A DNA stretch of 64,000 nt, from contig NC_056744.1 in assembly GCF_019279795.1 (NCBI RefSeq), positions 1,510,798,012 to 1,510,862,011 of the forward strand. Reading direction: 5' to 3'. The notes beneath the pieces were generated by a model. That model was not told the DNA's origin and did no database searches. It was given only the letters and a program-made list of their open reading frames with translations. Every line of letters begins with the position of its first letter. Within the stretch, counting starts at the first letter, position 1. This document shows positions 56,190 to 64,000 of this stretch, in pieces. The position numbers and the translations under genes are program-made. This DNA is from Protopterus annectens (taxonomy: Eukaryota > Chordata > Ceratodontiformes > Protopteridae).

Positions 56190-56395
56190 TTTTCATCAGC
56201 ATATAAATAAGACATGCTATAGTAGCAGATTTATTACTCACTACTTTCCCATCCTTTGAATAATCTTCCATTGCGTATTAAACAGAATAATGTCATCAGT
56301 ACCTTTAAGGCAAACCTTGATCATCAGGTATGCACCTGTATATTCATCCTGAGTTTGTCCTCTTTTCCTTCCAGGATGCATTAGATCCACTATGA
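56190..56395 (+). mobile_element. LINE 3' fragment (RT C-terminus)
   Basis: A plus-strand frame reads 'NNLPLRIKQNNVISTFKANL' and then 'DHQVCTCIF', the WNxLPxxI...TFKxxLD block near the end of CR1/L2-type RT ORFs. A 3' UTR probably runs to the MITE at 56758. Confidence 0.6.
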
Positions 56396-56757
56396 GAGTG
56401 GATATTGACAAGGTGGTTATGGCCCCTGCCTTGTAAACATTGTGACTCTTTGAATCTATTTATGGGAATTCAGGGTATAGCCAGGGTGCTAGGCAGGAAC
56501 ACTAGTTATCAGACTTTGTGTGATCCACACTAGCTCGCACTGGATAGAATGATACTTCTTCCTATTTGTGATCAAGTATGTCCAATGGCATCATGTAGGG
56601 CCTTTACTGGCAGAAGTATGTAATTTTTAGAAGCCAGCACTTTGAGGAGGCAGGTGATGATTAATAAGTCCAACCTAATGCTGTGTCTTTCTATCTCTGT
56701 CTCTCCTGCTGTGCAAGGGAAACAGATATGCTCAGCCATATCAAAGGTAAAATATTG

Positions 56758-57125
56758 GGGTCTATATTAGTTCACCACAATTGCATTGCAGCGAACTTTC
56801 ATTCAAAGACCCTAATTCAGCAAAAATAATTTCAGCAAGTCACTGAATTTACCGAGGGCAAGGAAATACTTGCCCTGCAGCATAGCAGACCAACAGCTAA
56901 GCAAATCAAACCCACCCAAATGAGGGCTTCACCCCCTATACCCCCTAACTACATATACCAACTCTGAGATCACATTACGGTGGAGAAACAGGTAAATTTC
57001 TGCTTTAGGCCAAGTATTTCCTTGCCTTTGGTAAATTCAGTGAATTGCTAAAACGATTTTCACTGAATTATGTTTGATGAATGGGTGTTGGCTGCTATGC
57101 AATTGCAGTGAATTAATATAGACCC
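56758..57125. mobile_element. Long-TIR MITE, copy 2
   Basis: Begins GGGTCTATATTA and ends TAATATAGACCC. The terminal inverted repeats extend about 105 bp inward: both arms contain 'CACTGAATTTACC' and 'GGCAAGGAAATACTTG' in inverted orientation. Flanks 'aaatattg' and 'agatattg' form a 7/8 target duplication. It shares its ends and the internal 'accaactc.gagatcac' with copy 1 at 15892. Confidence 0.8.
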
Positions 57126-58729
57126 AGATATTGAATACCCTTGCAATACACCCAGTGTGATCCTGTTTTTCACTGAAAGTTTCTTGTAGCTAGTATAGTA
57201 AGAGACATATAAACCTTGGTATCCACTGGCATACATTGTTTATGCTCTCCTGTAGATCTTGTTTGTGGGTGTATTTCTCTGCCAATACCCATGTAATATC
57301 TCTATGCACAGAAAGAATGGTAGCTCAGCTGCTATGGTCAGTTAGCTGTTGATACATTATTCACTGTTTATATCATTTTGATTGCACCACTTTCTGACAC
57401 ATAATGCTCCTCGATGGGAGATAGTGACACTTAAGGAAATTAAGTTCTTCAGTACTACATCTGATGCTGTTCTGACTGCATCTCTGTATGTTCTAGAGTG
57501 GCTTTTGTATTTATACTCGTATGCAACTTGTTGCATGTTTTGGGCAACCTACTACTATGAATTGTGACTTGCTGTCAAAGGTGACCATTTGTATCTCTTT
57601 TAGCACTCATTATGATGTGCTCTTTCATTTGGGTCTCATTATATACTCATTTGCATACCACCTATTACCGCACCATTATCCTCACAGCCCCATAGTGCTG
57701 CTTGGTACTAGAATCCCAGTGTGACGGCACATGCTTCTTGCATGTTCAAAGGTTTGCTGTGTAGTGCGCAATTTAAATGTGACTTCCAACCTCTTGGAGT
57801 ATAACTCTCAGCAAATGGCACAGAGGTGGCACTTCACAACAATAAAGGAAATTTAATAAATAAATCGTCTTTATGATGCAAATGAAAGGGATGGTACTTA
57901 ATATATTTTGCAAGAAACTGACTGCTGTTGCAGGTTTATCCATGTATGGCTCTAGGTTTCAAAGACAAGACCAGTAAAATACATAAGAAGATAAAAGATT
58001 CTTAGCACTGATTTTAAACTACTGCCACTGTTCAAGCAGCCTCCCCCAAACTAAAAAAAAAAAAAAGTCTCTCCATGTATGAAAATAAGAGAATTATATA
58101 TCCAGAAGTGTGCATAAGTTTGAATGAAGAAAGCACTTGCTCAGGTTAAAATTTTAAAGTATTTATGACAGTGAAAAATAATTAAAAATCATAGTTGTCT
58201 AACAAGTGACAGGGGGAAACCAAATAAGACATTCTGCAAGCAGCAGAAGAGGGCATAATCACCACCCCCCCCCACAGCTATTTTATTACAGTAATGCAAT
58301 TATTTCAGTTTTAGTAAGAAAACAAAATAGTTGCAGTTCCCAGGGTCATCTCTCATCTAACAATTTAAAATGGCTAAAGTAAGTGAAGACTTAAAGAATC
58401 TCCACTACACATAATATAAGACAGTGAAGCAGCTGGTCCCCCCTTTTTTTTTTGCCTGCTTCTATTACTTTCCTTAACATACACTTCAAGTTGGAGCTTC
58501 TCTGTTAAGAGTATTCAGAGAAAGGCATAACTATGACCCGGCTAACCTGGGTTTGATTAGCAGCTTGGGTGACCAAGGAGTGGCAGGGAGGGTGGGCATG
58601 CCTGTCCTGGGTGGAAGGGTGCTCATTGCTGACACTACCTAAGGGGAAACACATGGAGATGTGGTCCAATGGTTCAAAGAGGGGAGTTGCCCTTGGATAT
58701 AGTCGAAAAGCACTGAGGTGGAGAAAGGG

Positions 58730-58760
<31 letters not shown>

Positions 58761-59387
58761 GAAAAAACCCAGATGGAAGCACAGACAGCTGCAGCCTTGA
58801 GACCTGTCTTCCATAGGGAAATGGCATCTGATTAATGGGTAGCATATTCTAATATAAATAAAATATACGTATAGTAACTTGTAGTCTTGACAAGAGACCT
58901 ATAATATTTACAGCAGTCCTATCAAAGGGGACCTCATTTATGGAAATGGATACTGAGGGGGGTTTTAAACCCTGAAAGATGAGCCATTGTCTGACATTCT
59001 GGACAACTTGTGTGAGAGATTTCCATTTCTTTTATAATTCCGAGCCAGCAAAACTGGATTATTATCTAGATATTGGCCTTGTCCATTCACAGTTTGCCAC
59101 CCTAAACATGGGTTTGCATCATTTTCGGTACCATGGATGTAATTGTCCAGGAAACCAACAACTGATATCTGATGCTATCCTTACCTTCTGCTGCATAAAT
59201 CAAGTAGGTCATTCTATAATTCAAAGTATGAACACTGTTGAAGGGGTCTTGAAGAGCAGTATGAACCTACTAACCTATGGACCTACACTGATGCTTCTGG
59301 CTCAGGGTTTTATCTTTCCATTGAGCCTTTCTGAAATTCCCTGTACTAGATGACTGTTCCAACAGGTTGGGTTCTCCTAATAAGCAC
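57126..59387. other. No recognisable gene
   Basis: Contains an AT microsatellite at 58734-58760, a poly(A) run near 58056-58068 and a C-run near 58264-58273. A 124-codon frame at 58979-59353 (+) lacks any recognised domain. A short 'aacctatgga' word near 59271 recalls LINE-B tails. Confidence 0.3.
58734..58760. repeat. (AT)n microsatellite
   Basis: About 13 AT dinucleotides. Confidence 0.95.
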
Positions 59388-60292
59388 CTATGGAGTTGGT
59401 AGGTCTACCATCCTGTCCTGCAAAGATATGAACAGAGTATTTGGTATCCCACTATTTACCCTTAAAAGGCAGTTCAGACCAGTGTTTCCCTGAATATACT
59501 CTGTCCACATAGATAGTTTGTTGGTTTCACTTACTTTATCTCCTCTTGTTTCCAGGTAATTTCCCCATTCCCAGTTCCTTAAAAATTCCTTAAAGTGAGG
59601 GAAGTCTTTTTCTGTAAACAAATCATTGTTGAGGTAAGGGATTACCACTAATGGGTGGTGCACAGTCCCAAACCAGTCTGTACCTGCACTTGGGTGACTG
59701 GCTAGCCCCTTCACTCAGCATCAATGCAGATACCCTTTATAGTTTTAAGATACTTGGTTTTCTTTGTTCATAGATTTTGGGTTTTAACCAGGGTGATCAT
59801 GAGCACAAGAATCATTGAAACTCTAAGACATCAACTGTAAGTATGCACTTAAAGTTTGCTATAGCTTAATAGCAAAAGGCAGCTTCCACTAATCATTTGA
59901 TATTCCTGGATGTCTGAATGGGTGTCCTCTACCTACCTAATTTACAAACCTTGCCTGTGTGGTCTTTCTTCCACATTTAATGCAAAATACAATGGGCACC
60001 TTAAAGTTACCTTTATCAAGTTCCTTAGTAGTGGTTTTCTTGAATATGTTCTCATTGCATCATACCTTTTGCACCAGGGTTAAATATTCATCAGTATTCT
60101 GGGTTATCAGCTTATCACACTCAGTGTTCAATAGTGTTTATTAGCAAGTGCTCTATAAAATCTATCTAAACAAGATTTCTAACATTGCTTCTTTGCTATT
60201 CCTCTCCTCTGGATCTAACCAATATCTTGCAATGAGTAATTAAAAGTTGAAAGCAAAAGCTGTAAAATAGTTCACAAAGTAGCAAAAAATGT
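59388..60292 (-). pseudogene. Possible gag-protease region of an LTR element
   Basis: A 108-codon minus-strand frame (59388-59714) contains 'GTDWFGTVHHPLVV'. Near 59960-59990 'FCIKCGRKT' gives a CxxC-G piece resembling a retroviral-type zinc knuckle. It lies between the clearer gag-like fragment at 60.56-60.66 kb and, further on, the integrase of the Gypsy element, all on the minus strand. Assignment is weak. Confidence 0.3.
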
Positions 60293-60438
60293 CTAACAAA
60301 AAATACCTCAAAAGTTCTTTATTTATATCCAGTAAGCGTTTTTGTAAGACTTTATCGGATCTGATGAAGTTTTATGTCTAAGACGAAAGTGCTTACTAGC
60401 TGTAAATAATGTACTTTTGAGGTTTTATTTTTTGTTAG
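60293..60438 (+). mobile_element. Foldback element with hammerhead-like core
   Basis: Left arm 'ctaacaaaaaata..cctcaa' and right arm '..ttgaggttttattttttgttag' are near-perfect inverted repeats. They are continued inward by 'ttatttat' / 'gtaaataat' and 'agtaagc' / 'gcttact'. The centre holds CTGATGA (60361-60367), a 6-bp hairpin GTTTTA-TGTC-TAAGAC (60369-60384) and GAAA (60385-60388). It interrupts the gag-like region. Confidence 0.7.
60331..60397 (+). ncRNA. Hammerhead-ribozyme-like motif
   Basis: Core CUGAUGA and GAAA flank a paired stem II (GUUUUA with UAAGAC, one G-U). Stem III can form from AGUAAGC (60331-60337) and GCUUACU (60391-60397), extended by two wobbles and a U-A pair, leaving U60341 at the cleavage position. 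An extra A lies between CUGAUGA and stem II. Stem I within 60342-60360 is not convincing. Such ribozymes occur in Penelope-like elements; the similar motif at 24097 lies in one. Confidence 0.45.
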
Positions 60439-60539
60439 CAGTACCTTGCAATGTTTTTCAGTTCACATAACAGAGCCCTCATGGTTGTCCATGTCAAGAG
60501 ACCTATTCATGAAATTTATGTGCCTCTGCCTCAGCCATC

Positions 60540-60680
60540 AGTCTCACCCTCACTAGCATGATTTTTTAATCTTTTCATAATCTGCACAATCAGCATATAT
60601 GCCCTGATGGCCTCTGATGTAAGGCGAGCAGCTAAAATATGTGCCCAAGATGAGTGACCCATGGTTCCTTTCATTCCTTT
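60540..60680 (-). pseudogene. Ty3/Gypsy-type gag fragment
   Basis: The minus strand reads 'WAHILAARLTSEAIRAYM' and, after a one-base shift, 'ADCADYEKIKKS'. This fits the capsid region WxxxLAxxLTGEAxxAYxxL...DYxxLKxxxL of Ty3/Gypsy gags, related to SCAN domains. It lies on the same strand as, and upstream of, the integrase-RT element at 52.6-55.9 kb. Further upstream a 79-codon frame (60841-61080) has 'LTCHECKSHLCDG' and 'TKKEVIDYVKEL', possibly gag N-terminus, but unproven. Confidence 0.55.
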
Positions 60681-61080
60681 CAAATATAACTGAATATGCC
60701 TCTAAATCATAAATATTTTTAGAGTAATTAATACTGACAAGGAGTGTCGGGTGGAATTGTTTGGCAAATCCTTGCAGCTTCAGATGGCCACTGCATCCAC
60801 CAGATGCAGAAGACTGAATGCAGAGAATACCTGCTGAGGTTCAAAAGCAGTACTCGTTTGAGCAGTAACAAGTAGAAAACAAAATAGGATTTTCTGAGAG
60901 TAGCAATAGCAGTAGGCACCTCCAACCCATCTGCAGTTCTTTTACATAATCAATTACTTCCTTTTTGGTAACAGAATAAAACAGTTGTAGTCCATCACAC
61001 AAGTGACTTTTACATTCATGACAAGTAAGAACAAAGAAGATCATCTCTCTTTGCACCATGAACGTCAGTGCAGACAACAC

Positions 61081-61718
61081 AGCAGGTTCCTGTTCTCCCT
61101 GTCATGCTTTGCAGCAATTGCACCGGTTACTAAATAGGGTGAAGAGTTTGCTTTCTTGGTAATAATTAAGAATAGGGGGGGGGGGGGATTTACATTCTAT
61201 GGAAAACACAATAATGGAAAAATTCAGTGTGAGCAACACAAAACAGTTCCTCTGTGAGCAACGTAAAACAGATGGAGAAAAAAATTAGTTCCTCATAACA
61301 CCTTCTCAGTAAAAACAAAAACAGGTTTTATTCAGTTAACTTTCTGACAGTTCTTTGGTAGGAACACAAAACAAGATTACAAGGAGTTCACTTTCAGAAA
61401 CCTGTTTATCAGAAGCAACACAAAACAGGTTCCAAACAGCTCACCCCTCTCTCTCTTTCTCTCTCTCTTTCTTGGTAGTAGCAAAAGTTTGAAATGCCAG
61501 CATCACAAAAGCGAGATGGAACAAATTAACAAATGACAATAGTAAACCTATTTCCACCCTGGGTCTTCTCCTGGTGACTTCTCTATTAAATAAACAAAGG
61601 CAAAATAACAGAAGTCTCTCTGTCTCTCTCTTTTTCATAAGCTTCCCCCATACAACAAATGGAAAACTTAAAACAATATAACAGGTCTTGTACAGAAGCT
61701 TTGAACAGAAGTTCATAG
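61081..61718. other. Unassigned; CT-rich stretches
   Basis: Contains a G-run near 61177-61190 and CT-rich runs at 61446-61474 and 61613-61633. 'aacacaaaacag' recurs several times between 61236 and 61434 as a loose repeat. This is the position expected for a 5' LTR of the gag-bearing element, but no match to 52603-52694 was seen. Confidence 0.3.
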
Positions 61719-62630
61719 GTTCATAGGTACATACTACGATAATGACCACTAGGGCCCATATAGACCTAGCCATACAACCCAAATGTGACCCACAAATTTG
61801 ATTTATATAGGTGGTGATTTATTGACTGCCTCTGATCATCAAAGACATAGGAGCCAGACCAGGGGTACATTTCTGAAAGTTGCCCTTAAAAGGGATAGGG
61901 AGGAAATCTGCTTCACATGGATGGGGAGCCTGTTCCAATGAATTAGAATTCTTTGAGATACAGATCTTTTTCTCCAACATGTCCCAGTTATGTCACAAGC
62001 AAAATTTTGGTCTTTTAATCTGGTAGTTCTGATGCTGTTTGTTTTGTGGATGTGCAAAAGTTTCATCAAAACAGGGTACAGGTATGCCTTGTATGCCAGG
62101 CAAAGATCACCTCTCAGAAGCCTGAATGATACCAAGTAAAGAGACAGGGCTTTGAGGTGATCAGTGTAGGACACTTTACTCCCTGTATTCTTTCTGTAAG
62201 GAACCTTTGTGGATATTCCAGTTGTTACATGTGTCTAATCAGCTGCATATTGAGGGGGCATGATACTCTATGATGGGTCTGATGAGGGACAAGTACAATG
62301 GTATGATGACCTCTCTGAACCTAGATGACATGCCCTTGCTTATAATCTAAGCATGATGGAAGAATTTTCTTACTACCTTGGAGAATTGCTGGTTGAAGGC
62401 TAGGTTACTGTCTACATCAGTTCCCAGATCCTTGACTATTGAAATAAACTTTTAAGGGTGTTTTATTGATTATGTAGTTTCTCAGGGTGATAGACTTCCC
62501 GGAAGGCACTATAATGATTTTCTTTGTATCTTGTTGTAAGCCATGTCTTTGGCATCAAACGTTTGTCTGTATTAGACCTTCCTGAAAGCTGTTCTTATTG
62601 TAAGGGGAATTCAGTGACTGCTCCAAGTTT

Positions 62631-62676
62631 GCCAAAGTCAAAGATCTTTGGTTAGCCAAAGATCTTTGACTTTGGC
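62631..62676. repeat. 46-bp perfect palindrome in the RT active-site region
   Basis: Arms of 21 bp (62631-62651, 62656-62676) are exact reverse complements around a 4-bp spacer 'ttag'. The left arm begins 'gccaaagtcaaagatctttg'. On the LINE-B coding strand the palindrome falls exactly where the paralogous copy at 12.85-12.92 kb encodes 'QFADDCKLG'. Confidence 0.95.
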
Positions 62677-63328
62677 TTTGAAATCCAAGTAGATCCCAAA
62701 AAGAAGTAGGCCCAGCACAGAGACCTGGGGAGCTCCACTCATGACTGGCCTTTTAGTAGAGGTGGCCTCACTGATTCTAGCCTCCTGTGTCCTATCCGTG
62801 AACCAGCTAGCATGTTATAGGGGAGTTTATACCTAGTTCCATATGTTTAATCAAACTTATGGGTCTGTGATTTCCAGCATCTGTAATGGTCCTCCTTATG
62901 AAGGTAGACAACCATTGCAGTCCTCCATTCATGTGGCATAAAGCCTATTTTACAACTATAGTTAAATATTGACTCCAGGATCCTGTAAGTCATATTTTAT
63001 GAGGCTGTGTTCTTGGCTTTAGTGAGTGCAGCCATTACATGCTCCCTAGTTTTAGCTGGAGGGGTTATGTCTGAGGGTATTTTTGAGATGGTTGGATGGG
63101 GTGAGGGAAGTTGGAATTGAATTTATCCACTAACAGTTTGGTTATTTTGCCAGGTTTAGTGAATTTGGTACCATTAACCACCAGTTCAACATATTTGCTG
63201 TGTGCTACCCTTGAGGTTTCTGACATAGCTGTAGAAGGCCTTATGGTTAACATTCACCTGAGAAGCTATCTTAACCTCAGAGTCACCCTTGTAGATGCCT
63301 ATTTACTTTGATGAGAGAGTTTCTGTTT

Positions 63329-63920
63329 TTATGAGAAATACCCTTCCTGATATTTGCCATAGACTTTTTTTCCTTTTGTTGCATATCCTGTGTAATTTGG
63401 AATGCTACTCGGGTGGTTTGTTTCTAGGCCTAGGCCTGGCTTACTTGTTTTAGGTACAGCAGCCTCTATGTAGCCATTAACATGGTTGTACAGAGCTTCT
63501 GAGATCAATTCAGCATAGGATCCTGTGTTCTCTGAGGCTGCAGAGGCATTGAATTTTGACAATCCATCACTTAACACTAGGTAATTTGTCTTGAAATAGT
63601 TCCTGTCTGTTATTGGTTTTAATGAGATTATGGAGCTAATTTTGATTTTGAAGGAGGCAACTTTATGGTCAGACCTTACCAAGGAGTATGAGACATTGCA
63701 GGTTGCAACATTCTCCCGTATTTGTAGGCAGGAGGTCCAGTATGTTGGAGCCTCAAGTGGGTGTACTCACTGTTTGGTCAAGGGTGTACCATTTTACAAA
63801 GTCTAGGAATCTCTATGCCTGTAGATTTGAGACTGTGTAGTATTCCCAGTCTATAGAGGAGTAATTAAAGTCTACCATCTGTAGGGTGTTAGGTTGAATG
63901 GTAAGTGTCTCCAGTACGTC
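63329..63920 (-). pseudogene. LINE-B endonuclease C-terminus and linker
   Basis: Minus-strand 'MVDFNYSSIDWEYY' corresponds to the GDFNYPxIDW block of CR1 endonucleases. 'RFLDFVKWYTLDQTVSTPT' and 'GSNILDLLPTN' are the following FLDFV...Q-V-PTRG-NILDLVLTN block. 'SDHKVASFKIKISS' (from 63682) supplies the catalytic SDH. The linker up to 63329 is open for 117 codons. Stops lie in the NILDL region. Confidence 0.8.
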
Positions 63921-64000
63921 CAGGTATGCCTCTTGGGACATGGAGGGTGACTGATAGCTGGCCAGAAAATGGTACAGAATTTTGTCTCTGGTAATTTGCA

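Larger units (their letters stand above)
61719..64000 (-). mobile_element. LINE-B copy 3 (CR1-like), longest, runs off the window
   Basis: The 3' end is 'ttcataggttcataggtac' (forward). On the minus strand follow, from 5' to 3': endonuclease end ('VDFNYSSIDWE', 'RFLDFVKW', 'NILDLLPTN'; 63.70-63.92 kb), 'SDHKVASFKI' (63.65 kb), linker, and RT with motif B 'PVMSGAPQVSVLGLLLFGIY' (62.68-62.75 kb). The place of the FADD motif is destroyed by a palindrome (62631-62676). The C-terminal part is at 61839-62174 ('SFRLLRGDLCLAYKAYLYP', 'LIHWNRLPIHVKQI'). Stops occur throughout. It aligns with copies at 10099 and 11884. Confidence 0.85.

Noticed and set aside
58530..58600. tRNA-like head near 'cctgggtttgattagc'
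   Set aside because: Box B-like word only, with no box A at the right distance on either strand.

Overview
This 64 kb window looks like intergenic or intronic DNA from a vertebrate with a large, repeat-rich genome. Almost everything that can be recognised is a decayed transposable element or a simple repeat. There is no operon-like gene packing, no rRNA and no convincing multi-exon host gene. V-SINE-type SINEs (tRNA-like head plus a conserved central domain), CR1/L2/L1/RTE-type LINEs, a Penelope-like element, a Gmr1-like Ty3/Gypsy element and MITEs all occur together. V-SINEs are known from lungfish, sharks and bony fish. A lungfish or other non-tetrapod vertebrate is therefore my leading guess, but it is an inference.

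Layout. 0.2-2.1 kb: a duplicated unit of about 1 kb with tRNA-derived SINEs. 3.7-4.0 kb: a hAT-like MITE with target-site duplications. 5.2-9.1 kb (-): a nearly full-length LINE, here called LINE-A, with a repeated 5' UTR, an NPGP motif, endonuclease, reverse transcriptase (RT) and 3' tail. 10.1-10.5 and 11.9-13.0 kb (-): 5'-truncated copies of a CR1-like family, LINE-B. 15.9-16.1 kb: a long-TIR MITE. 16.6-20.5 kb (+): an L1-clade ORF2. 22.2-24.2 kb (+): a Penelope-like element with RT and GIY-YIG. 24.4-24.7 kb (+): a LINE fragment. 28.4-33.5 kb (-): a second L1-clade element containing a 112-bp minisatellite. 37.4-38.6 kb (-): an L2-clade RT. 41.0-41.5 kb (+): a candidate host exon with a poly(A) signal. 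43.7-44.0 kb (-): an SGNH-esterase-like LINE ORF1 fragment. 44.2-45.1 kb: a minisatellite of about 50 bp. 45.3-47.1 kb (-) and 52.1-52.6 kb (+): LINE-A-like 3' ends. 50.0-50.8 kb (-): an RTE-like endonuclease. 52.6-55.9 kb (-): a Ty3/Gypsy pol in the order integrase, RT, RNase H. 56.8-57.1 kb: the second long-TIR MITE. 60.3-60.4 kb: a foldback element with a hammerhead-like core. 60.4-61.1 kb (-): a gag-like fragment. 61.7-64.0 kb (-): the longest LINE-B copy, running off the window.

Interactions. The SINEs look like parasites of the LINEs beside them. A V-SINE at 19.2 kb carries the 3' tail of LINE-A. The tRNA SINE at 0.48 kb and a tail fragment at 21.2 kb carry a LINE-B-like 3' tail ending in CCTATGAA-type repeats. 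None of the protein-coding remnants appears intact over its full length. Most carry stops, frameshifts or insertions.

The observations most worth checking are the integrase-before-RT Ty3/Gypsy element, a 46-bp perfect palindrome that replaces the catalytic motif of the LINE-B RT, the hammerhead-like motifs, the SINE/LINE tail sharing, and the candidate host exon. All family assignments rest on motif recognition by eye; no database search was possible.
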